Below are positions 26,103-32,847 of a DNA stretch of 64,000 nt, in pieces. The notes beneath the pieces are model-generated. The model was not told the origin of the DNA. It ran no database searches and worked only from the letters and a program-made list of their open reading frames with translations. The stretch spans positions 571,841-635,840 of the forward strand of contig NZ_FNBL01000001.1 of assembly GCF_900102315.1 (NCBI RefSeq), given 5' to 3'. The DNA is from Celeribacter baekdonensis (GTDB lineage: Bacteria; Pseudomonadota; Alphaproteobacteria; Rhodobacterales; Rhodobacteraceae). How positions within the stretch are numbered: the stretch's first letter is position 1; every line of letters begins with the position of its first letter. The position numbers and the translations under genes were made by a program.

Positions 26103-26219
26103 GTAACAGGGTAACAAAAGTTAAATTGGGTTTTGTTACCACCCAAACCAAATAAAATATAATAATAACAATAGTTTATAGAATAGGTAACAGAGTAACA
26201 GAAGTAACAGGGGTTTTAG
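26103..26219. repeat. Right GTAAC-iteron site
   Basis: GTAAC occurs at 26103, 26111, 26187, 26195 and 26204, and GTTAC at 26135, around an A+T-rich core. The block at 26185-26209 is the perfect reverse complement of 17210-17234, so the triplet spacing (8, 9) mirrors the left site (9, 8). Confidence 0.65.
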
Positions 26220-26449
26220 TCACGCCGGATTTGGTTTTCCGCTGAGGGTCAGACCTGAGGCGCATCCCCCTGTCTGAATTTCGAACGCCGCCACCCGGCG
26301 CGGCCCGTCAACCAAGTGGGATCTCCCCCCGACCGGATTGCCCTTTCCGCTTCATGTCTTGAACACGATCACAGCAAGCGCGACCTCTCCCCCTGCCCAT
26401 CCGGGGCGCGGGGATTCTATAGGCTCAAATCACCGCGAAATTCTGCACG

Positions 26450-26469
26450 GTGGTAGCCCGGTGGTAGCC
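26450..26469. promoter_or_regulatory. Two phased GTGGTAGCC repeats, right end of the element
   Basis: GTGGTAGCC at 26450 and 26461, 11 bp apart, matches the four copies beside the integrase. Together they mark both ends of the element. Confidence 0.68.
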
Positions 26470-26516
26470 AGAGTTTTTTGGATCATCGCCCAAATCGTGT
26501 AAGTCATTGATTTTAA

Positions 26517-26593
26517 TGGTACCACCACCCCGGCTCGAACGGGGGACCTCCTGATCCACAATCAGGCGCTCTAACCTACTGAGCTATGGCGGC
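26517..26593 (-). tRNA. tRNA-His (GTG)
   Basis: A complete 77-nt cloverleaf. The acceptor stem pairs GCCGCCA with TGGTGGT (a G1-U72 wobble and a G-U at the fourth pair), the anticodon loop TTGTGGA gives anticodon GTG, the T arm is CCCCG-TTCGAGC-CGGGG, the discriminator is A73, and CCA is encoded. The base before position 1 is T, so the usual G-1 is not encoded. A73 and absence of G-1 are known for some alphaproteobacterial tRNA-His. The 3' 47 bases serve as the integration site of the element to the left. Confidence 0.95.
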
Positions 26594-26780
26594 ACTGGCG
26601 GGGGATTTACCTGTCCCTCCACCTGAATGCAAGGGCAGTTTACGAAAATATCCACCCAAATCAAAGCGGCTTGTGATCAAACGCCCAAGGTGGTGCGCCT
26701 TGGCTAAGCTGACCCTGCGCCCTCTTGTCATCCAGAGCCCAAAGTCGTACTTCCTTTTGGGTCGAAAAGGAGCCAAGCGC

Positions 26781-26969
26781 ATGGGCATCAACTCGGAACA
26801 AGATATCGAAGCAAATCTGCAAATCGGGCCAACCTCGCTTGGCATGGTGCGTTTGTTCATCGAGGCCAAGGGCGTTGAAATCCCGATGGATTTTGAACCC
26901 GAAGAGGCCGAAGAGATCGCCGAAGAGCTTTGCGCCGCCGCCGCCCAAGCGCGCAAACTGGCGAAATAG
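26781..26969 (+). CDS. DUF6324-like small protein
   Basis: A 62-residue acidic protein starting MGINSEQDIEANLQIGPTSL and ending with a helix (EPEEAEEIAEELCAAAAQAR). Similar short proteins are widespread in Rhodobacterales, with unknown function. The ATG at 26781 follows AAGGAG. The open frame extends further upstream, but that part does not resemble the family. It is convergent with mmcB, 3 bp apart. Confidence 0.75.
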   Translation: MGINSEQDIEANLQIGPTSLGMVRLFIEAKGVEIPMDFEPEEAEEIAEELCAAAAQARKLAK

Positions 26970-26972
26970 GCC

Positions 26973-27455
26973 TCAACCACCAAACAGCGCCGCCACGCCC
27001 GGATCGCGGTAGCTTTGCAACCGCAGCGCGGCTTGGCGCGCGAAACTCAGGTGTAAAACCTTGCGCCGTGCTGTGGGCAGCTTGTTTTCATCCGGCATCC
27101 GAACAATCTCCGCGCCATAGCCATCAGCAAGGATCAACCCGGTCTCCTCGGGCAAAATCTCCGTCGGAAACACCTGATCCACCGCAAAGAAATACCGATC
27201 ACACCAAGGCAGATAGCCCTGCCATTTGCTGTCCGACATGAAATCGGCGCGGCTTGATTTGCACTCAACCACCCAGATCTCCCCCTTCGGCCCCAGCCCC
27301 ATCACATCAACGCGCAATCCGCGTGTGGGCACCATTTCCTCGACGCAGGTGACATCAAGCGTGCGCAAATACCGACAGACCCCGCGCGCCAGAACCTGGC
27401 CGGGTTTGGTGTGAACGGGTGGACAGGGAAAATGGGCGGGATCATCGGTTTGCAT
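26973..27455 (-). CDS. mmcB: MmcB family DNA repair nuclease-like protein
   Basis: A 160-residue protein of the MmcB family, first linked to DNA damage tolerance in Caulobacter. The fold is nuclease-like: VDVMGLGPKGEIWVVECKSS has the Asp, Glu and Lys arrangement (D-x(n)-E-x-K) of PD-(D/E)XK enzymes, followed by KWQGYLPWCDRYFFAVD. The ATG at 27455 is chosen because upstream residues do not fit. It is divergent from the phosphotransferase gene. Catalytic activity in this organism is inferred. Confidence 0.88.
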   Translation of the reverse strand: MQTDDPAHFPCPPVHTKPGQVLARGVCRYLRTLDVTCVEEMVPTRGLRVDVMGLGPKGEIWVVECKSSRADFMSDSKWQGYLPWCDRYFFAVDQVFPTEILPEETGLILADGYGAEIVRMPDENKLPTARRKVLHLSFARQAALRLQSYRDPGVAALFGG

Positions 27456-27538
27456 AGCCCAAAGGTGAACAAACCGTAAACAAATCGCAAGCGAAAATTC
27501 ACTCTTTCCCGTTTCCGCAGTCCCTCTATTGTTCACCC

Positions 27539-28399
27539 ATGCTTGATCCGTCCCCCTATCTCACGCTTTGGTCTTTACATGCGCCCCTCCCGCTCAAGAC
27601 AGAGGGCCATGCCCATGTCTGGCGCGTGATGGACGCAAAAGGGCAAGCCGCCGCGCTCAAACTGTTTCAGCCCGGCAAAGGTGGCAGCGAACGGGCGGCA
27701 GAGCCGTGGGACCGCGCCTTTGGGGCCTCGGGTCTCATCGCCCGGTTGCGCGCGGCCCATTCGGATGCGCTTTTGTTCGACTGGGTCGAGGGCGCGCCTT
27801 TGGGCGATCTGTCGCGAAACGGTCACGATGACCGGGCCACGTCAGAGTTGGCGTGTTTGACCGCCGCTCTTCTGCGCGCCGCACCAAAACAGGCCCAAGG
27901 CTTTGCCGCCCTGCCCGACTATACCCGCGCGCTCAGGCGCTTTGCCGGCGACCCACGCCTCCGGGCCTCGGAACATGCCGCAATGATGCGCGCCAAGGCC
28001 TTGATCGAAACCCTGCTGATCAGCACGGAACGGGTGCAACCGCTGCATGGCGATTTGCATCATGACAATGTGATTGGGACGCCCGGCCACTGGACGGTGA
28101 TTGATCCCAAAGTGATCTGTGGCGACCCGCATTATGAGCCCGCCAATGCCTTTCGCAATCCAAAGGGGGCAAAGGACGAAACCCTGTCCGTTGCGCGTTT
28201 CGCACGGATGGCCGAAGCCTATGCCCATGAAACCGGTCTGGATCGTCAGCGGCTTTTGGACTGGGCAGTGGTCAAATGCGCGCTCTCCATCTGCTGGACC
28301 TTGGCCGCTCCAGCCGCCCAGCCGCCGCGCCTTGACCTGATCCGCCTGCCGCGCCTGCTGCGCCTATCGCGGGGCGGCCCCTTGTCTTTGGCCCGCTGA
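27539..28399 (+). CDS. Aminoglycoside phosphotransferase-like kinase
   Basis: A 286-residue protein kinase-like enzyme. The APH catalytic loop is LHGDLHHDNVIG (HGD-x-H-x-x-N), followed by the metal motif in WTVIDPKVICGDPHYE. Such proteins phosphorylate small molecules; the IDPK and GDPHYEPAN block resembles streptomycin/hydroxyurea kinase-like members. Chromosomal copies in Rhodobacterales often have metabolic rather than resistance roles, so resistance should not be assumed. It is divergent from mmcB and precedes the 6S RNA candidate. Confidence 0.85.
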   Translation: MLDPSPYLTLWSLHAPLPLKTEGHAHVWRVMDAKGQAAALKLFQPGKGGSERAAEPWDRAFGASGLIARLRAAHSDALLFDWVEGAPLGDLSRNGHDDRATSELACLTAALLRAAPKQAQGFAALPDYTRALRRFAGDPRLRASEHAAMMRAKALIETLLISTERVQPLHGDLHHDNVIGTPGHWTVIDPKVICGDPHYEPANAFRNPKGAKDETLSVARFARMAEAYAHETGLDRQRLLDWAVVKCALSICWTLAAPAAQPPRLDLIRLPRLLRLSRGGPLSLAR

Positions 28400-28413
28400 C
28401 GGACTATCTCCTG

Positions 28414-28586
28414 CGGTGGCGGGATCTGCTCGTTTCGTACATATGGGTGCAAGACTCCGGTGGCCTTAAGCAACCGAAAGGGGGCTGGCTCTGTCCAGAC
28501 CGTGGTTTGGTTATCTGGCGCCCACCTGAATATTCAGGCTTCGGGAGCAACGCACTGCTACGGATGCTGTGGTCCCCCGCCACTTT
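28414..28586 (+). ncRNA. ssrS: Probable 6S RNA
   Basis: A segment of about 170 nt without a credible open frame, with a long-range closing stem (GTGGCGGGA at 28416-28424 against TCCCCCGCCAC at 28573-28583), inner stems and a terminator immediately downstream. Length, closing-stem architecture and an internal GGCCTTAAGC-type segment are what is expected for 6S RNA, the regulator that binds the housekeeping RNA polymerase. I considered SRP RNA, but the conserved GGAA-tetraloop domain is absent. Confidence 0.6.
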
Positions 28587-28593
28587 CAAACAC

Positions 28594-28626
28594 GAAACGC
28601 GCCCTCGCTTTGGGCGCGTTTTGTTT
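28594..28626 (+). terminator. Intrinsic terminator after the 6S RNA candidate
   Basis: AAACGCGCCC and GGGCGCGTTT form a ten-base-pair stem with a seven-base loop, followed by TTGTTT. It ends the plus-strand RNA at 28414. Confidence 0.88.
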
Positions 28627-28657
28627 ATGCTTTGACGAGGATTTAAGCGACGGGGAT

Positions 28658-28966
28658 TTAAGCGCGATCGCTGTGCTCAACCCGGATCGGTTCCAACACG
28701 CGCAGCGGAATATCATCGTGTTTGCCGCCATGGTCGTCATCGTCTTTCCCGGCCATCCGCATGATCGTGATCGCGAATTGCACGCCGGAAAACACCACAC
28801 CATTGGCCAGCCATAGAATCAGCGCCGCAAGCCAACCAATGTCGGAATGGGTCACAAGGTGCCACATATTGGCGACGTTGAAATAGAGCAGCGCAGCGAC
28901 AAAGGTCGCTGAAATGGCAAAGCCGATCAGCACCTGAGTGATGTAAAGTTTGATGAGCTTGGGCAT
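28658..28966 (-). CDS. Small two-helix membrane protein
   Basis: A 102-residue protein with two transmembrane segments (ITQVLIGFAISATFVAALLY at about residues 9-28 and LAALILWLANGVVFSGVQFA at about 45-64) and a His/Asp-rich cytoplasmic tail (GKDDDDHGGKHDD) that might bind metal. No family was recognised with certainty. It follows nusB on the minus strand after a 190-bp gap with hairpins. Confidence 0.7.
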   Translation of the reverse strand: MPKLIKLYITQVLIGFAISATFVAALLYFNVANMWHLVTHSDIGWLAALILWLANGVVFSGVQFAITIMRMAGKDDDDHGGKHDDIPLRVLEPIRVEHSDRA

Positions 28967-29069
28967 GGCAGCGCTCCTATGCGAGAACATATTCACAAGA
29001 TGTAGCATGTTTTGGTGGATTTTCCACGTCCCCTTTCGCCGCAGGGGGCATGTCCCCCCTCAACGCGAC

Positions 29070-29094
29070 AACGCCCCGACGATTGCGGGGCGTT
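29070..29094. terminator. Hairpin downstream of nusB
   Basis: AACGCCCCG and CGGGGCGTT pair around a seven-base loop. A second hairpin (AGGGGG-CATG-TCCCCCT) lies at 29043-29059. Either could end the riboflavin-nusB transcript; T-runs are weak. Confidence 0.5.
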
Positions 29095-29160
29095 TGCTTC
29101 GAGAAGGTTCAAAACGCGTCAAAACGCGCCTCACCTGTTGATGTGCTCCGCGCTCAGGCC

Positions 29161-29649
29161 TCAAAAGGCCTCGGGTCTCACTTCGCGGGCCATATGATCC
29201 AACACCGCGTTGACGAATTTCGCCTCGCGCCCCTCGGGGTAAAACGCTTTGGCCACGTCGACAAATTCCACAATCACCACTTTCGGCGGCGTCAGCCCGG
29301 ACAAAAGCTCCGCCCCCGCCGCCCGGAAAATCGCCCGCAGCGTCGAATCAATCCGCGCAATCGGCCATTTCGCCACCAGCGCGCGGTCGGTCATTTGGTC
29401 GATCTTGGCCTGTTCATTGACCGCCACTTCGGTGATCTCATGGAACAGGTCGCTGTCGCCGTCGATGAATTCGCCCTCTTCCTCGGTCACCAGACCAAAG
29501 AAGAAATCGTAAAACTGGCGGCGCACCTTATCGACCGTCATGTCAGAGGCTTCCATCTGAAACAGCGCCTGCACCGCATAGAGGCGCGCGGCAGATTTCT
29601 TTTCGCGCTTTGAGGGCGGTTTCAAATGGTCGGTGTTGTCAGAGGTCAT
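29161..29649 (-). CDS. nusB: Transcription antitermination factor NusB
   Basis: A 162-residue all-helical RNA-binding protein of the rRNA antitermination complex, working with NusE (S10) at boxA. Family blocks are visible: SAARLYAVQALFQMEASDM at the N-terminus, and the C-terminal RIDSTLRAIFRAAGAELLSG and VIVEFVDVAKAFYPEG blocks. It overlaps ribH by 4 bp (ATGA) and is the last gene of the riboflavin operon, the common alphaproteobacterial arrangement. Confidence 0.95.
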   Translation of the reverse strand: MTSDNTDHLKPPSKREKKSAARLYAVQALFQMEASDMTVDKVRRQFYDFFFGLVTEEEGEFIDGDSDLFHEITEVAVNEQAKIDQMTDRALVAKWPIARIDSTLRAIFRAAGAELLSGLTPPKVVIVEFVDVAKAFYPEGREAKFVNAVLDHMAREVRPEAF

Positions 29650-30206
29650 GCGTTTTTCGGTCCTGTGGATTCACTTGCCTGAGTGTCTTGGGCCATACGG
29701 ATCGCGTCGGAATGAAATCCCACGCCCTTGCTCGGGTTTGCCCATTTGCGCGAAAGCGCGATGAGATGCAAGGCCGCAGCCGCCGCTCCACCACCTTTAT
29801 TTTGCCCCTTGGCCTCGGCGCGCACCACAGCTTGCTCACGATTTTCGACCGTCAGGATGCCATTGCCGATGCACAGCCCTTGCAAGCCCATGAGTTGCAA
29901 AGCCCGCGAGCTGTCGTTGCAAACCGTGTCATAATGGGTGGTTTCGCCCCGGATCACACAGCCCAGCGCGACATAACCGTCAAAGTTCGACATTTTATCA
30001 GCGATGGAGATCGCGGTCGGCACTTCCAAAGCGCCGGGCACCTCGACCAGATCCCAGGTGCCGCCAACCTCTTCGGTCACAGCCTTGGCGCCTGCGACCA
30101 ATTCGTCGGCAATGTCTTTGTAATAAGGCGCGACCACGATCAAAAGTTTGACCGGCTTGTCGAATGTCGGCAGATCGAGGATGTGGTGCTGTTCATTCGC
30201 GGCCAT
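29646..30206 (-). CDS. ribH: 6,7-dimethyl-8-ribityllumazine synthase
   Basis: A 186-residue lumazine synthase, which joins 3,4-dihydroxy-2-butanone 4-phosphate with the ribitylaminopyrimidine to make the riboflavin precursor. Visible motifs are the substrate strand VAPYYKDIADEL, VPGALEVPTAI, the ALGCVIRGETTHYDTVC loop with its catalytic His, and GNGILTVENREQA. It is 3 bp downstream of the ribB-type gene and overlaps nusB. The C-terminal tail is longer than the minimal enzyme. Confidence 0.95.
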   Translation of the reverse strand: MAANEQHHILDLPTFDKPVKLLIVVAPYYKDIADELVAGAKAVTEEVGGTWDLVEVPGALEVPTAISIADKMSNFDGYVALGCVIRGETTHYDTVCNDSSRALQLMGLQGLCIGNGILTVENREQAVVRAEAKGQNKGGGAAAAALHLIALSRKWANPSKGVGFHSDAIRMAQDTQASESTGPKNA

Positions 30207-30209
30207 GTC

Positions 30210-31316
30210 TTAGCCCTCCTGAGAAATCTTGCGCGTGCCGGTGATGGTCAGGCCAAAGGCCTCAAGCCCCGGCACTTTCGGCTGTGGGTTGTCAGTGACA
30301 AGGATCAGATCATGCAGGCCAAGGGCGGCCAGAATCTGCGCGCCGATGCCGTACTGGCGCAGGGTGTGCGGCGAGGCTTCATCCGCGGCCAGCTTCATCG
30401 TCAGGTCTCGCAGCAAGACCACGACGCCCCGGCCCTCATGCGCGATCACATCCATCGCGCCTTCGATTTCGCGCGAGGTTTTGCCAATGCCCAACACGTC
30501 TTCAAGCGGATTGAGCGCGTGCATCCGGGTCAGAACCGGCGCGGGCGTGGTGATGTCACCCTTGGTCAAAACGATATGTTCCGCGCCTTGCAGCACGTCG
30601 GAATAGATCGTCATGTCCCATGCGCCGCCAAATTCCGACACCACTTCGCGGTGGGCGGTTTTGGTCACAAGGTTGTCGTGACGGCGGCGGTAGGCGATCA
30701 GATCGGAGATGGTGCCGATTTTCAGCCCGTGTTTTTGCGCGAAGGACACAAGGTCCGGCAGACGCGACATGGTGCCATCCTCGTTCATGATCTCACAGAT
30801 CACCGAGCTGGGCTGAAGCCCCGCCAGACGCGCCACATCGACACCGGCCTCGGTGTGACCGGCGCGGACCAACACACCGCCGTCGCGGGCCCGCAGCGGG
30901 AAAATATGTCCCGGCGTGGCAATGTCAGCGGCGGTTTTCGACGGGTCAATCGCCACGGCGACGGTGCGCGCGCGATCATGGGCGGAAATCCCGGTGGACA
31001 CGCCCTCTTTCGCCTCGATCGAAATGGTGAATGCGGTTTCGTGGCGCGAGGAATTGTTCGACGCCATCATCGGCAGGCCCAGCGCGTCAATCCGTTCCCC
31101 GGTCAGCGTCACACAGATCAGACCGCGCCCATGGGTGGCCATGAAATTGATCGCTTCTGGGGTGGCCATTTGCGAGGGGATCACCAGATCACCTTCGTTC
31201 TCGCGATCTTCGTGATCAATCAGGATAAACATCCGCCCGTTGCGGGCATCCTCGATGATTTCCTCAATCGGGGAAATCGCGGTGTCGTAGCTGTCAGTCT
31301 CTGTGATGTCGGACAT
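30210..31316 (-). CDS. ribB: 3,4-dihydroxy-2-butanone 4-phosphate synthase fused to a degenerate GTP cyclohydrolase II-like domain (RibBX type)
   Basis: A 368-residue protein. Residues about 13-215 are a complete DHBP synthase: LIDHEDRENEGDLVIPSQ, then the RHETAFT and HIFPLRARDGGVL-type blocks and GHTEAGVD. The second half keeps the RibA fold (YGIGAQILAALGL and PQPKVPGLEAFG) but lacks the three zinc cysteines and the EGRGIGL catalytic segment of true GTP cyclohydrolase II. This matches the RibBX type reported in other bacteria, where the X domain is not a cyclohydrolase. A genuine RibA must be elsewhere in the genome. The ATG at 31316 starts just before the family N-terminus. Confidence 0.92.
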   Translation of the reverse strand: MSDITETDSYDTAISPIEEIIEDARNGRMFILIDHEDRENEGDLVIPSQMATPEAINFMATHGRGLICVTLTGERIDALGLPMMASNNSSRHETAFTISIEAKEGVSTGISAHDRARTVAVAIDPSKTAADIATPGHIFPLRARDGGVLVRAGHTEAGVDVARLAGLQPSSVICEIMNEDGTMSRLPDLVSFAQKHGLKIGTISDLIAYRRRHDNLVTKTAHREVVSEFGGAWDMTIYSDVLQGAEHIVLTKGDITTPAPVLTRMHALNPLEDVLGIGKTSREIEGAMDVIAHEGRGVVVLLRDLTMKLAADEASPHTLRQYGIGAQILAALGLHDLILVTDNPQPKVPGLEAFGLTITGTRKISQEG

Positions 31317-31469
31317 GGTCTCGGGCGGCCTCTTGATCCTTAGGGTGCCTCTCCGTACAGCGTCATGATCGCAAATGCCAGTCAAACGCGCAGGGCGAGG
31401 ACGATGATGCGCGCACAATTGCGCTGCATTTTCGCGATTCTCCAAGGCCCGTCTGGAAGGCCCGTCTGG

Positions 31470-32027
31470 TCAGGCCGTAAAAAACGCAGGGGCCGGGATA
31501 AATCCCGCCAATTTCCCGACCGCAACCCATTCCGCCTCAAACGGCGCATCATGGATCAGCAAAACAGAATCGCGCGGCAGCTTTGTGCCCTCAAACAGGG
31601 CATTCAACGCCGCCCGCTGCGCGCCCCACCCGGCCAAGGGCGCGGGCGCGCGTCCTGCGCGATCAATCCCTGCCAGCGCGGCAATCGTTTCGGTGGCCAA
31701 AGGCTGGTGAACCGCCGCGATCCGCGTGGCTTTGATCTGTGCCAGCGTGTCGGCATGGCGCGCGGGCAAACTGTCTCCGGCCCGGATCAGCCGCAGCGCG
31801 TTCGACGAGAACAGAAATCCCAAAACATCGCGCCCGGTGCTGGCCCGGATCGAGGCGTAAGACCGATACGGCAAGCCCAGCTCTGCGGCCCGGCGCACCC
31901 GCATCCGGATCACTTCGATCGGCAATGTCTCTCCCAACAACCCCTTGCGCGCTTTGCTCCAGGCCAGTTTGCGAAACCTCACGCCGCGATCAAAGGCCGG
32001 GCCGTTGTTGTGCCCGATGCCGCTCAT
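31470..32027 (-). CDS. Conserved hypothetical protein in the riboflavin cluster
   Basis: A 185-residue protein beginning MSGIGHNNGPAFDRG, a start often seen in Rhodobacterales proteins of unknown function. A central segment (VIRMRVRRAAELGLPYRSYA and STGRDVLGFLFSSNA) suggests a nucleotide- or nucleic acid-binding alpha/beta protein, but no family is certain. It overlaps the ribE stop by 4 bp, so it is co-translated with riboflavin genes. A link to flavin metabolism is only suggested by position. Confidence 0.75.
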   Translation of the reverse strand: MSGIGHNNGPAFDRGVRFRKLAWSKARKGLLGETLPIEVIRMRVRRAAELGLPYRSYASIRASTGRDVLGFLFSSNALRLIRAGDSLPARHADTLAQIKATRIAAVHQPLATETIAALAGIDRAGRAPAPLAGWGAQRAALNALFEGTKLPRDSVLLIHDAPFEAEWVAVGKLAGFIPAPAFFTA

Positions 32028-32623
32028 GCCTGCCACTCCTGAAGCCGCGCGACATAGCGCGCCAATGTGTCGATCTCCAAATTCACCCGATCCCCGACCT
32101 TGGCCGCGCCCCATGTGGTCACCTCCTGGGTGTGCGGGATCACGTTGATGCCAAAGCTGCGGCCCGCCACCTCATTGACCGTCAAAGACGTGCCATTGAG
32201 CGCCACCGAGCCTTTCGGGGCAATAAATTTGGCCAGAGCTTCGGGCGCCTCAAAGCTGATCCGCGTGCTCTCGCCCTCGTCCACCATCGCTGTGATCACC
32301 GCCACGCCATCGACATGGCCCGACACAATGTGTCCGCCCAATTCGTCGCCCAGCTTCAAGGCGCGTTCAAGATTGACCGGCTTGCCCACCGTCCAGGCGC
32401 CGATGTTGGTTTTCGACACCGATTCCGCGCTGATCTGCACGTCGAACCAGTTTTGCGGCGACACGCCAAGCGCCACCACCGTCAAACACACCCCGTCACA
32501 GGCGATGGACGCGCCGATCTCGATCCCGTCCACGTCATAGCGACAGCCGATCCGCGCCCGCAAATCGCCGCGCTGCTCCAATTCAAGCACTGTTCCGACG
32601 TCGGTGATGATCCCTGTAAACAT
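32024..32623 (-). CDS. ribE: Riboflavin synthase
   Basis: A 199-residue protein of the alpha-chain type, which dismutates two lumazines to riboflavin. It has two homologous lumazine-binding repeats: MFTGIITDVGTVLEL with IACDGVCLTVV, and the second repeat with GGHIVSGHVDGVA and VALNGTSLTVNEV. Length matches the family. The ATG at 32623 is the conserved MFTGII start. It is the first gene of the minus-strand group on this side of the capsule genes, with ribD more than 4.7 kb upstream. Confidence 0.96.
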   Translation of the reverse strand: MFTGIITDVGTVLELEQRGDLRARIGCRYDVDGIEIGASIACDGVCLTVVALGVSPQNWFDVQISAESVSKTNIGAWTVGKPVNLERALKLGDELGGHIVSGHVDGVAVITAMVDEGESTRISFEAPEALAKFIAPKGSVALNGTSLTVNEVAGRSFGINVIPHTQEVTTWGAAKVGDRVNLEIDTLARYVARLQEWQA

Positions 32624-32847
32624 GCCGCCTCCATGCGTTGATCTTTGGGTTGCGTTTAGGGGTAACGCCCCGCTTGCGCCCCTGCAAGCACCCGCATGAC
32701 GGGCGCAGAGGGTTTGTTCACCTTTTTGCGCCAAACTGACCCCTGCTCTTTCTCACCTGCGATCTGGCCACGCGCTGCGCCCTTCAGGTCACAAATCCGC
32801 CTAATTCTTAATCTAATCGTCAAAATAACAAAGACATTGCCCCTCAC

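Larger units (their letters stand above)
25746..26516. other. Long non-coding right end of the element
   Basis: These 771 bp hold no supported gene. They contain a run of ten G at 25971-25980, the right GTAAC-iteron site (26103-26219), about 220 bp of G+C-rich sequence with no recognised feature, and two phased GTGGTAGCC repeats (26450-26469) before tRNA-His. Confidence 0.6.
15627..26563. mobile_element. Integrated element at tRNA-His (satellite- or ICE-like island)
   Basis: The element is about 10.9 kb between two copies of a 47-bp direct repeat. It encodes a tyrosine integrase next to the left junction, an AlpA-like protein, a primase with Toprim domain, a DUF927 helicase, an XRE repressor, several unknown small genes and a TIR-like/TPR protein. 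Two A+T-rich iteron sites lie near its ends. No phage structural, packaging or lysis gene and no conjugation gene was recognised. This set fits a phage satellite or a minimal replicating integrative element better than a full prophage or a conjugative element. The absence of packaging genes means transfer would need a helper, which is inference. Confidence 0.85.

Noticed and set aside
15627-26563. Classification as a full prophage or conjugative element
   Set aside because: No terminase, portal, capsid, tail, lysis, relaxase or type IV secretion gene is visible in the 10.9 kb.
27539-28399. Antibiotic resistance call for the APH-like kinase
   Set aside because: The fold fits, but it is a chromosomal gene in a core-genome context without mobile features, so resistance cannot be inferred.
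28414-28586. SRP (4.5S) RNA as identity of the non-coding RNA
   Set aside because: The ends resemble GGGGGCT...CCCCC, but the conserved GGAA-tetraloop domain is missing.
31317-31470. FMN riboswitch upstream of the ribB-type gene
   Set aside because: None of the conserved RFN element blocks (such as AGGG...CCGAC) were found in order.
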